Part shown: in pieces, positions 9,010 to 22,100 of the stretch
How the letters are laid out: the number at the start of each line of letters is the position of its first letter
Numbering within the stretch: the stretch's first letter is position 1
Origin: Paraphysomonas bandaiensis
Taxonomy: Eukaryota > Chrysophyceae
NCBI GenBank assembly: GCA_965644295.1
Contig: CBFFRP010000247.1
Span: 62,001-126,000, forward strand
Length of the DNA: 64,000 bases
Direction: 5' to 3'
Program-made: the position numbers and the translations under genes
The notes under the pieces: model-generated
The model's database searches: none
What the model saw: only the letters and a program-made list of their open reading frames with translations
What the model was told of the DNA's origin: nothing

Positions 9010-12004
9010 TAGAAGGATAGATGTGTTACGTCGAGTCGAGAGATGAGAGATATCACTGTATATATAGGAATGAGCTTCTCGCTATGCCACACTGTGCGTG
9101 ATCTCCATACATACATACACAGTGTCCATATACCATATCGAGATGACAGGGTTTTTATATAGCATGCCATGATATACAACGAAATCCAGGGTTTTCAGTT
9201 GTATGTTGTCATAAACAATGAAAAAAGCGGTATTTTCCCACATAAATAGAATATCGTGCAGAATATCCGGATATTTATATATAGATATATTAAACTCAGC
9301 ACATCACTGCACTGATACATAGCAGTGTGTCTGACTATGCAATTAGAGGATTGCATTGCAACAGGAAATGAGAATAAATGACACAGTAGATCATTAGAAT
9401 GGTGACAATAGAGAAGCTAGCTGAACTGTTAGTGATATGGGGGCCAGCAGAGGCCTCATACGCCATACGCCATACACAGCATGCACTGACCGTTACACTC
9501 ACACAATTACGATACGTAACTGCATACATGCATCTCAGGTCTTCTATGCTATCAGATAATGACAAGTAACTATCACTCAGGTCTGTTATCGATAGTTTAA
9601 CATGAACTGATGATATGGTATGCTAAGATATGAGCTGCACTGTAGGAGTGAAACTGATTTATGTTGACGTGTATGGTTGTGATTTATAAGATCTGATGAT
9701 ATTGAGTGGTAGTAGTGAAAGTATACATTCCGTGAATGACTATGAATGATGAGAGATGTTGATCACAGTTTGAATAATGATTATTGAGTGTGCTAATAGT
9801 TCAGTGTTCAGTTAATTGACACCATTCTACGAATGTCAATTTGGGATACGGATTTCAATTACTCCAACTAAAACTATTCTGCCATTGAAAGTTAATTGTA
9901 TAGTTAAAATTACTGGAACTCTTTCCTATGACTAGGGTTTACTTTGTCATTATGCACACTTCTACCCAGGGCTGGGGAACAATATATTGTATCGTAATAT
10001 ATTATAGTAATATATAGCAACTACTACGTACCAAAAGCTTCTTGATTAATATATTCATTGATCATGGATAATCACTATCATCATGGCATTGATAAGCATG
10101 TAAGTACATCTAGTATAGCAAATGATAATAGTAACCAATAACAAGCAGCCACTCGCAATTGAACATCTGGCATGAAATGTGTTCGAATTGGACATTTCAC
10201 TGAAGTTAACTTTGCTCTACACGTAAACCGTAACCTTGCTCTGTTGAACACAATGCACTTTCAAGTAAGAAATTATGATTATTATTCTGAGCACTTCACT
10301 ACATATTCGTGTAACGTATGTTGAAACATCTGTTCTTAGCAACATCTGTTTATCATATGTTCATCAGTCAGTTCTATATCTTGTATAGTCACACATCAGT
10401 AACTGAATTTAATTCCTTTGTAACTATAATCACCCGTTACACCTATGAGTTGACTTTACCTATTGCACACTGTTAACTCACTTCAATTGCACAATATATA
10501 TCACATCATATTGCAGAACTCAACAAAATGACAGTGCAACTATATCCCGCACTGTAAACATATATGAATGGGCAGAGTAGAGTATCGAAGATAATCTTCC
10601 ATTCAATTTCTGTCCCATTGTTGATTCACAACTATCTAGATCTACAGATTCGTTGTTGGCGTAATAATTGTTCTGGACAGATTATATCTTATATATTATA
10701 CTTGGCAGAATCTCCTATGTTGTCAGAGTCGGGTGCATGATCAACAAGCTCCTCACAACATAGAAATGAATACTACAAGCACTAATCGCGCAGTTAATTC
10801 ACTTGCTAATAGTTTCAGGGTCCTCATGAGGAAGCATGTTTTCTCTCGAAAGTATATATCGACAATTTCAAAAATCCAACTGATGTAAGTATCCTTATCA
10901 AGATCTTTCTTGTGCTTGCTATATGTAAGGCGATTGGCACATTGTCGGTAGGTCTCATCGTGCACACCTCCAGACCTAAATAATTTCGATTCTTGCGTAT
11001 GATCCATACGCTGAATTTCAATTGATCACCCATAACTGACAGGACTACAATCCGCTATCATATCAAAGCTGGACAGTAGGATGGTGAATACTTAAGTTAC
11101 TGAAAGTTGAACTCATTAGATATAGTTATATATATAACCACATAGCCACTTTTTTCCCGAGTTTTAAAATTGAGACAAGAGACGACACTTCTAATCCCTA
11201 GGTTAAATTGTAGTTTATCCTCATATTTTTTGAAATTCTAATGTATCTAGAATGTATAGGTATATGTATCTTGCTTGATGTTCAAGGAAATACGTGTCAA
11301 TTATTTATTAACATTAGGGGAAAAAATGAAAAACCAAATTATCGTTTCAAATCAATGACAGTACATAAGGGAATGACATTTGGACGAGATAACTCAAGCT
11401 AATATACCCCCGAATTTCAATAATGTAGCTGCAACAAATATATACTCCCTCCACAGAAGAATACTGAGGGCATAGCAACTGCGAGGCATTGACTTTCATA
11501 CAAAAAAGTGATGATGAATGTGAAAAATTGTAATTGCATGAAGCTTCTTGTTGTCATTTGCATCATTATCACATTTATGTACAATACGCTTATCCTCTGC
11601 TAGTGCAACTGACTCTAATGATGTGTATATGATATGACACACACAATCCACAAGAGAAACATAATACACACAACGACAACGAAAACATTTTGTCGTCGTT
11701 GTGTGTGTGTAAGGACTGGGAACCCCTACTCCTAACCACCTCAATACAGCATAAGTTGTTTTGAAGTTCAGGTTATAAATGACGCACTGACATCATAATG
11801 ATCTTCTACATCGTCAGACGAAGGATGGAATACAACTTGGAGTGCTTGATAATCTGCTTTTGATAGTTGACTCATGATTGCGTTTTCTTTACATAATTGT
11901 GTAATATAATGAAATCACATACATAATATGGCTAATTAAAATATGTATAGAAGTGATCTTTTGTTTAACCGAATATTGAAGTTGAATGTGTATTTGCCCG
12001 GTGC
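9010..12004. other. Gene-poor region with repeat fragments
   Basis: About 3 kb without a credible gene. Around 9868-9967 is a stretch similar to 12868-12960 and 13078-13145. At 9968 it abuts a CAGGG...GGGGAACAATATATTG end, which resembles the sequence at 26667, perhaps a transposon end. Short open frames here show no protein features. Confidence 0.5.
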
Positions 12005-12608
12005 CAGGGCCTGGTAACCATTAATCTCGCTTTATACACAAGGCGATCATTGTACAACAAATTAATGTGATACAGAGGATTCTCATAATCTACTCGGAAG
12101 AAGACTCAGACTGAAAATTGCACTGCCATCAATTTTTTTGGCCATCATCGTCGCTAAATATGCTGTATGGTATAAATACAGAGTATAATATTGCTTTGTT
12201 TAGTTGTGTACTGTAGCTTCTTTCAACTTTGGGGGAAAATAGTATTTTTATGAATGCTTTCTAGGTAACATATGCATATTATTTAAGAGTTTTTGGGCAT
12301 AAGAGTATGTTGCTATGGATATTGCTCAGGAAGCTATTCTCTAACTCTAGAGAGGATTGAGAAGATAGTGAACAAAGTTGCCACAAAGTACCTGTACAGT
12401 TGCATAAACATTGTTGTCTAATGTCTAATATTGTTTAGAGTTCCTTCGGAGTATAGAGGAGATACTGTATTATCTTAAAACTCTCAGCTCTATATATAGC
12501 AGTACAGGTCATTCATGGGATGCCATTAATGGTAGTCCGGTTCCCGAAAATTATAATGACATTACCATTAATGGTCCCTATTACCATATTAACGGTTACC
12601 AGGCCCTG
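12005..12608. mobile_element. hAT-type MITE with 8-bp target duplication
   Basis: The 604-bp segment begins CAGGGCCTGGTAACC and ends with the exact reverse complement, GGTTACCAGGCCCTG, with imperfect matching further in. It is flanked by the perfect 8-bp direct repeat CCCGGTGC (11997-12004 and 12609-12616). The CAGGG terminus plus 8-bp duplication is the hallmark of hAT elements. It has no coding capacity, so it is non-autonomous. Confidence 0.9.
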
Positions 12609-12616
12609 CCCGGTGC

Positions 12617-13195
12617 TAATATGAGCGCTCTGTTGAGCCCAATCAAGTAAAAAAAGCTTTCATTAAGACTAAATGGGGATAATCATTTATTGTCATTCGT
12701 TGCATATATATTCCCTCAACCCTCAACTACCAATCAATATTATCAGATTTTAGATAGTCACAATCATATGCAGTCACTTCATCTACTGCTTTCAACTACT
12801 GTATACTTCAATTAAGCAAATACCATTAAAATTACAACTAAAACTAAGCAAAATTTAACAATTTAAACCCTCTTTTCTGCCTCTGAAAGCTGATTGTATA
12901 GATAAAGTAACAGGAATTTACTCCTATGACTGGTGTTTACTTTTTCATCGTCACACTTCTACTAATTTAACAACAATGCGATCATATACTTCTTCAAGAT
13001 GATCTGGTGGCACAGTACCCAATATAATTATGGGGTAATATACCTCTAAATAAAAATATACAAGTAAAAATATAAATTTAAACCCTCCATTCCGCCTCGG
13101 AAAGTCGACTGTATAGATGAAGATACAGGAATTATTTCCTCTCTGATACAGCCATTAAAGATGACAGCGAATCCGTCTTATCAGTTTAATTTTTA
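12617..13195. repeat. Diverged tandem copies downstream of the polycystin-like gene
   Basis: Stretches at about 12868-12960 and 13078-13145 are similar to each other. Both contain an aacccTC...gcctc..aaag...tgtatagat.aag core followed by a caggaatt block. Both are also similar to 9868-9967. The copy at 13078 lies just past the stop codon at 13196, so 3'-flanking sequence appears to have been duplicated. Confidence 0.5.
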
Positions 13196-16100
13196 TCATA
13201 TAAAAACAGACGACACAGAGCTGTCAGAGGAGCTCATGTATCGACTACTGTTTGCTAACGAGTTGGAGTATTCATCATGGGATCGAAAACTTCCACTGTG
13301 AGAGATGTCACAGTGATTATTGCCATGGTGATTGTTATCACTATCACAGTACGTCGACGACTCGGACGATGAAGTAACGTAGTGAACTTCACCAAGGAAT
13401 GACACCACACTACTCGAGGAAGAAGAATCCACCTGAAATCCGCCACACGGCTCACTCATATCTTCGAACTCCAACGCTTCGCCCCTGGCTTTTACCTCAT
13501 ACTCGCTGTCAGAGTGTGGGCAATCCAGCTCAGTGATTCTGGCCAGACGATTTCGCGCTCCCTCAATTCCAACTGGAACTTCCATACTGATATCACCATA
13601 TTCATCTCCAGTTGAGGAAGGAAAACTGCTAGCCCTCATTCTCACTGAGAGTACTTCGCACGCTGTCGATACGCCATCACTCTCACTGGCATTGTGAGAC
13701 AAGTTTCCATCACAGGAATTCAATGCTACTATCCGTGGTAGCTGCTGACCAGCTTTCATTCGGCTGGACTCATTGTCATATGGTTCAACTTCTGACGGTA
13801 CACTAACTATTGGCGTCACAGCATGAGCATCTGTCGTCAGCTCGGTAACGGAACGATTCGATACCACTCTCCTCACAACTTCAAATAAAATAATCCCCAG
13901 CAATAAATAGCCATACCATGGGTTGGACTGAATATTGGAAAATAGTACAAACACAAAAGCAACTATAATTGGCTGAACGGTATGAAGTATGACTCGCTGA
14001 AGGCGGATGTTTATGGTCCCAATATACTTGAACATTGTCACTAACATTGCAACAACACTAACACGTCTTAAGAATCCCATTACACCCCGCCGTGTACGAT
14101 TCCTAGAGCGCTTTAACCCAAAAACATTTTCACTGGTATTTTCTCGCCAATCGCGGCCCATACGTGATGGTGGATAGTAAGAGTGAAATGCCAGCACAAT
14201 TGAACTCTCAAATAAATCATTGAAGTTTTCAGCCACTCTAGTGCTCACGAAGAAATATGAAGGGGTGTCTAGTAAGGGCGGTTTTCTCTTCGCTGGCGAA
14301 AATGCATAATCAATAGTCCCAGTCAGGGCCGTAATCATACGCTCCACATCAGCACTGACAAGCTAGCAGAGACATTAACACGCTACACATTTTATACAGT
14401 CACTTACTTGCGGGATACCATAATTAATCCATATGCATTCCGAGGTCTCATAGAACAAAACTTCAATGATAAACTGTATAGCGCACGCTATACAGTACCC
14501 TTTCTGCCATCCAAATGTTCTTGACATACTTCGAAGGATGGCAAAGTAGGCAAAAAATAAGTTCAAAAAGACAACACAAATCCATGCCAGAATCTTTGCT
14601 GTCTTGGTGACTACAAATGAGTGCTTGAAACTGCAAATCGAAAACTTACACAACAGTAGTATGGTAGACTAAAATCTACTTACTCCTCTTCAGTTTTTGT
14701 TTGAAATATTCTTCCAGCTGGACTATTTCGTCCGAGGAGATCGATTACAAACAGATGAAGCAGTTCTAATCCTAAACACATACAACATAACAACAATATA
14801 TTCGCCGCAATTACAACTACATTGCCGTACCGATATGGACATCTGTTGCGGTGCGTAGTTTATTGAACTTTTCGTGACATATAGATGATACGTTCTTAAT
14901 TTCCAAGTCAATCAAACTTTCAATCGATGGTGTACACGGCAATGCCCACGTCCGATCAGTCCTAAAAAAACCGGCTTTAGCGTCCCAACTTTAAGTAACA
15001 GTTAGTCATATACAGAGTTAAATTAAGTAGTCCTACCCCCAGCGATCATCAAAATCTCGAAGATATTTTCCAGTTAATTTGGCACGTTGATCGTTAAAAT
15101 CTTCCAAAAAATGGTCAAATGTAACTGAATCAAACTTCTCATTGGCAATTATTTCAGGACCAACTGATGACGTCGATCGAATTTCATGAGATGACATCTT
15201 GCCGTACCGTCTCTCCACTTTAGCTATTCTTCTACGCTCTTTTTTGCTACAGACAATGGCATCGAGACTAACTGTGCTGGACTGACTCAGAACTTTAGAT
15301 TCCCCCCTTTCAGGATCTTCAAGGATACCCACACTCGAAAGACGTTTTAAGGAGGTTCCTAGTGCACCCCTGGCTACAGCATGACTACTTATTACTGCGG
15401 GAGGCAGTGTGCGAGTAGTTACGTCAAGTATTAACGAGCTCTTGAGTCGAGTTAATCCCCAAGCCTTTTTCGTTTTCGCTTTACCCATACTATTAACAGC
15501 CGCATGCACGGAAGACGTAGCGACATTGGATGCTCTTCGTGCTACCTGGCTCATTCGGCGTCCCACACTCTGAACCATAGAATCTACTTTATTCTCATCC
15601 GCAGTTGGGGCACTCAATATGTCCTGTCGTATCGCACACATTATTTAAATATAAGAATGCAATAATTTACTTCAAACCTCGAAGAGAAAATCAACAACCA
15701 GATTGATGGGTGCGGTGAGAACAGCTATCAGCACTGATATTATAACAATGACCTATCAAATCCGTTAATAGAAAACATACTTCATGCGCGTAATACTGCA
15801 CCTTATAGGATATCGTTGGCTCCACCCATACACATGAGCCACTGCCATCGTCGCTAAGATTCCACTCACATGTGGTCGTACTTGTATCGAACATGGACCG
15901 TTCCGACAAACATGATTTCTCGTCTACGTATGTACCACATGTGCCATCATCAGTGGGGTACTCCACATCATAAAAAATTGCAATTAAAAACATAAGCATT
16001 GTTTGCACAGTTAACACATGCAGCCCAGCTTGTAACCGTCTTTCTTCAGCATCCGGTCCACTGGCCAAAAACATAACAACGTATCTATACAGTTGATTAT

Positions 16101-19100
16101 ACAAAAAAGTGGAATAGTGTAAAGTCAGTATAAACCTGTGGTGCTTTGCCACCTCGGAAACTAGACACTGCCATAAAGAGTCATGGGACTGAAACACAGA
16201 CGGCACAAGTTCCCTGCGTTGCACCAATAAAGAGGTACTATATACATGCTTAAACGCAATACCTGATGTAATTCAGCAAATATTTTTTCTGTACACTTCT
16301 GTCACTCTCCTCTATGCCACTCTTCGTAGTTCGATTACCAACTACTGATTCGTGTCTGACCTTGTTTCTTTTATGCGTGAACGAAACGCGAGTTAGTTCT
16401 AGCATAGAAACCAAACCCACTGCCCACAAAGAAAAGAACATGATGATCACTAGTAATACGTCCCTATAAATGGTGTGACACGTGAATTGAATTGCAAATA
16501 TGTAAATACCTAACTCCAGCAGCTGTGACATTATCCGACTCTAAAATAGTTTCAACGAAATCAGCGTATGTGCTTTCCATTATAGCAACAACTTCCATTG
16601 ACCCAGATGAGCGTACGGCGTCATCGCTAGTTGATGATAGTAATCGTTTCGATTGCGCATAGTTGATCACGCATCGACATGTTGTATTGGTCTCGGTGAA
16701 GCCAACCACTTCGCAGGTCTTGCTGTCAGAAATCATAACTCCACCAACAATGATACGACACTCTGGTATTGTCTGAAAGAAAGGACAAGTGGTCTTCAGC
16801 ACTCTTGGAGTTCCGGTGCACTCGTGGGATACAATAAAATTTGATCCCGGACAGGTATAGTTGTGTACGCTGTGCTCGTAATCTAAACAGCTCGTCATGA
16901 ATGACGTATTCGTGGTGTTAAATAAGCTGCCATGTAAGGGTTGGTGATTTCTCAGTACCACCATAACTTCCTCGAAAGCTTTTCCACTGCCGGGGGTCGT
17001 AATTCGAATATTTATCGGATTGGAGGTAAAATTAGAACTGTTTTGATATAGCTTAGCTGCGCTTTCAATAACACTCACAGCGACAGAAGATACACTATCT
17101 GCCTTACTCCCATTGATTATAACCACAGACTTCTGAATATCAAGAGCCTCCTCTTCACCTGTTCGTGGTAATGTAACTGCATACCCACTCCCATCCAATG
17201 ATCGCACAGTAGATAGTAGCCGTGATAATGACTGTACATAAGCTACATCTTTCTGCCCAGCCACCATCTGTGAAGAAATTAAATCAGAGTACTTGTCGAT
17301 CAGTTCGGCGGACGATGTCCAGTTGCTGAAGGCAGTTAACCGTCGTTGAGATGAAGGGTTTGTAACAATCAAGGAGCACGTATCAATCGGTTTATATACG
17401 TCAACCTCCTCATATGCCATTTCGAGTATACTAGCACTATCAAGCAAGAAGTGCACAATTTCATACAATACGGCGCATGCGTCGGGAGTCAGCTCCGCTG
17501 GAATCGCCGACAATTGATACACCGTCGAAAGTGCGCTTACAACGTTAACCGAGGTAACATCACTGGACATTATAGTTGTTAACGCAGAGTCAATCAATTG
17601 CCACCTGGACTGTTGCATGATTTCAAGCACCTCAGTTGATGTATCACAAGCGTCACCAGAAAAGCCATCATCACAAAAACAGACAGCTCGACAAGAAACA
17701 TCATCAGCTCGACAACCATTTATGACATTTCCCGTCGAAATATCTTCCATTTGGCATGTCCCCCTACTGGTACAATTACGAGGACATTCCTTCCACATGT
17801 ACTCGCAAACTTGCTCTGTACAACTCTGATACATTCCACAGTCACTATTTGTACTACATGGCAATCCCATTGTGTCAATATGTGAAGATTTTGAATAACA
17901 CACAGAATTTGCATCTCCTTCTGCTCCAAAGTATCCAGTCCAGCATTTACCACAGGAATGGGACGTAGAACCACAACCATACCGATGCAGGGAAGCGCAA
18001 TCAGGAGCTAGAGAGCAGTTAACTGCGTTGATGATGCCAGTCAGAACAGCAATAGTCTGTGTCATCGTATCTATACTACTTTCACTTTCCATTAAAAGAT
18101 CGACAACAATAGACGACAGGTCTTCCGGGGTCGAAGTAACTGGCTCAACAGTTACAGTGTAAAACTCCACAGCACTGGCATCCAATAAATTGTACACGGT
18201 AACTTGACAACTCACACTATGATTCACACTGGGAGAGCCTGCGGGAAGAGTGCTGCTGATGTATGTCAACTCCGACCTCGCGTGCAGCGTCAACAGATCA
18301 CCACTGGCAGAAAAGTAGCCAAATGAATACGTCAGTGGCAGCTCTGAATCTGTCCACTGTGATGCCATCATCATGAACTTGTCTTGCAGTTCATAGCCAC
18401 TTGTGGGGTCAACCACGAAGCTGCCAGGTGAAGGGGGACCCACAACATCCACAGTCACGGATGATGAAGCACTCCCCACGGAGCAGGTAAACGTAAAAGA
18501 AGCTCCCATATAGAGCGTACTACCTCCCAATACAAGATTGAACGCAGTCAATCTACCTGGTGTAACTACTCTGCTAACCGGTGTCAACGCTGATGACACC
18601 AAATCGATGCTGTCATCGTTAATGGACCACTCAGCTGTAGTTGAGGAGAATACTTCGACAAGAGCCTGTACTTTAATCTTTTCCGCGTACTTCACTTTTC
18701 TCGACGACAATGACAAGGAAACTTTGGGAGAGAGTGGTGGGGCGATTCTGACAGTCACAACAGCCACATCAGAGCGGTCATAGGAACCAGATACTGTCAA
18801 GGTCACAACGGTTTCTGTGTTCACCAGTGACTCTGAATTAGCAGTGACGGTCACAGTGTCGAGACTTTCACCGGGAGTCAAAGTTAATCCACACCCAGCC
18901 CTGCTACTACTGACAGAGTCTGTGCAGCTCCACGACAATGAAAGGCCAGCTGCCTCACCAGCGACATCATACATATCATTGTCATAACTTCCAGATCCAT
19001 CCAGCACAAGGGATTCCCCATACTGTATAGTCTGAACTGAGCCCCCTTCAATAACAGCGACTACAGATGACCGTAGAACGCTGACTTCAATTGATGACGA

Positions 19101-22100
19101 AGCGCTAACCTTCGATGCATCGTGCATGACATTCAGGACTATAGTATACACTTCTCCCACATCGAGAGAATATGGCAATAATTTGAACTTGGACGAATCG
19201 GGGATGGAGCTAATAAGATTGTCCTGCTTAGTCCCATTCTTTTCAACAAACCATGAATAAGATAGTCCCCTTTGAGTTTTATCAGCCCCGCAGCTTGCAG
19301 TATATGCACGAGATGATAACACCAGCGGATATTGTCGATACACATTTCTTTGAGTCTGACCGACTATAGTCGCAACAGGAACGCTTGTGGCCTTGACAGC
19401 AACATTGTGGGTAGCGGAACTGCATTTCTGAAGAAAGTTGCACAGTCTAATCTCGAAAGTGTATACCTCATTGGCTTTGAGGTACGAACCAGGGAGGGGT
19501 GTGGGAGGTGTATACTTGTATACACTATGATAGAAACGCCTGATTTCAGAAGCATTCTGAAGAGAATACGAGGAATTGGAAGAGCTGATCACATCCACAG
19601 AAAACTCGTACCACTCACGCCCACCCGAACCACTTGACCCTGAAATATCCATAACAAAATCATCGCACTGCCCGAGAGTAGATGGCGCGGATATGGACAC
19701 CATTGGAGATATGGGGTTTGGAGGAGGCAGTACGACGCATGACTGAGAACTAGCTGTTGCCCATCCTGAGCACTCGACTTTACTGGCTCCTGAAAGACAC
19801 TTCGCACGAAGTATGCCCCCTTTCATAGTGAGGGAAGCACCAACATCTAGACTACATGAAGCTGAATGAAGCCACACTGTCGATGCACTTTCCTTCCAGC
19901 GGCATACAGCGCTAGAAGACCCATTAAAATCGAAAAGTTGTGAGCATTGAAACTGGTTACCAAGTCCACCCATATCTGAGGCAGCATCAAGCACAAGAAT
20001 CGCATAGCTTCCATCATTAGAAAGAGTGCAGTTCTTAACTTTTGGAGGCACCACGGGTACGACAGTGGGATTGAAAGTAGGAGAAAATGTAGGAAACCGA
20101 GTTGGTGAAATGGTATCACTGAGAAGAGTAGGCTTATGTGTTGGTCGCAACGTCGGGGAAATGATGGGAATACGAGAGAGAGAAGTGGTTGGAGTGCTGC
20201 TAGGGTGGCCATTCGGCTCGTATGTTGAACGCTCTGATGGTATTGCCGTAGGAGCGCAGCTTGACGAAGGAGCTGAAGTAGGCACAAAGGATGGTGCTGA
20301 GAAAGTTTGAGTGGGTGGGTGGCTTGGTAGACCAGTTGGCACCACTAAAGGCAGAAAACTGGGTACATTCGTGAGAACATATGACGGATGCATTGTTGAA
20401 AAGTGAGGAGGGCGACCAGAAGGTGTTACAGTAGGATTGGTAGTTGCCATCCATGAAGGCTGTTCGGAAAGCTTCCTCGTGGGATATCCTGACGGTGAAC
20501 CTGTCTGCCCGGATGGATGACAAGAAGGCTGCCCAGATAGTTGTCCCGAAGGGGTTTTAAAAGGTAAACCAGTAGGTTGTTCTAAAGGTCGACTGGTAGG
20601 GTATCCAGAAGGTTCTCCCGAAGGCAGCGATAAAGGTGCACCAGTAGGATGTTCTGAAGGTTGAGTAGTAGGTTGTCCAGACGGTTCTCCCGAAGGCAGC
20701 GATGAAGGCTGACTAGTAGGCAGCCATGAGGGTTCACCAGTTGGCTGACCTGACGGTACCCCAGTTGGCAGGTATGTCGGAATTCCCGTTGGATGCAATG
20801 ATGGTTGGTAAGAAGGATGCTCTGAGGGTTGTCCTGACGGTTCTCCCGAAGGCAGCGATGAAGGTGCACCAGTAGGATGTTCTGAAGGTTGAGTAGTAGG
20901 TTGTCCAGACGGTTCTCCCGAAGGCAGCGATGAAGGCTGACTAGTAGGCAGCCATGAGGGTTCACCAGTAGGCTGACCTGACGGTACCCCAGTTGGCAGG
21001 TATGTCGGAATTCCCGTTGGATGCAATGATGGTTGGTAAGAAGGATGCTCTGAGGGTTGTCCTGACGGCTCTCCCGAAGGCAGCGATGAAGGCTGACTAG
21101 TAGGCAGCCATGAGGGTTCACCAGTTGGCTGACCTGACGGTACCCCAGTTGGCAGGTTTGTCGGAATTCCCGTTGGATGCAATGATGGTTGGTAAGAAGG
21201 ATGCTCTGAAGGTTGTCCAGACGGCTCTCCCGAAGGCAGCGATGAAGGCTGACTAGTAGGCAGCCATGAGGGTTCACCAGTAGGCTGACCTGACGGTACC
21301 CCAGTTGGCAGGTTTGTCGGAATTCCCGTTGGATGCAATGATGGTTGGTAAGAAGGATGCTCTGAGGGTTGTCCAGACGGTTTTCCTGAAGGGTGGAGAC
21401 TTGGCGCAGTGGGAATAGCAGTGGGGGAGATCGTAGGGGCAAATGACGGAGGAGCAGATGGTATTCTGCACTCATGATGAGACGTCTGAGTCAAATAGAA
21501 AACTTCCATTCCAGAAATATCACAAAGACCAGGAGGAAAGTCCCCATTCAAATTATTAGAGTCCAACCTGAGTGACCGTATCGAAATTAAATTCGCATAA
21601 GTCGAAGGCACACTTCCAGATAGGTAATTCCCATTCAACTGAAATACTTCCATACGACTGAGGACCCCAAAAGCCGAAGGTAGAGTTCCAGATAAAACGT
21701 TGTTAGCCGCACTGAGAATCCGTAGGCTCGTCAGTGTACTGAATTCAGTGGAAGGGGCCCAGTGAGAAGATTATTATAAAGTCGAATAAAACATAAACCT
21801 ACAATTTCACCTAAAGTCGATGGAATAGCTCCATAAAGCATGTTCGACTCCAATCTCAGACTTGTAAGATCAGACATTAAACCATTCAATGGGGGTATCA
21901 CTCCACTCAGACGATTGCTCCCTAAGTCAATTTTGTTTAATTTAATCATATCCACAATCCCCATCGGAATAGTTCCTTGCAAAGAATTATTACCAAAATC
22001 AAGTACTCTGAGATTTGACAACGAAGTTATGGAATCGGGAACGTCACCAGTGATATTGTTCGATTTGAAATTCAATTCTGTTAGTTTCGTCAATGACCCT

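Noticed and set aside
9335-9565. 76-residue minus-strand open frame
   Set aside because: Low-complexity Cys/Ser-rich composition, no flanking exon evidence; not supported as a gene.
10753-11744. Short minus-strand open frames in the 9-13 kb region
   Set aside because: AT-rich, no domain, no splice-compatible partners and no repeat association; treated as chance frames.
15753-15780. A 28-bp intron (donor GTATGT) in the polycystin-like gene
   Set aside because: An upstream donor (GTGCAG at 15801) gives a 49-bp intron in the same phase, matching the size of the other introns and better aligning with the paralogue.
16238-16262. A 25-bp intron in the polycystin-like gene
   Set aside because: The alternative acceptor at 16214 gives 49 bp in the same phase and aligns with the paralogue; 25 bp is implausibly short.
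20560-21400. Regular repeats considered as a CRISPR array
   Set aside because: The repeats are contiguous coding units without unique spacers, inside a eukaryotic gene.
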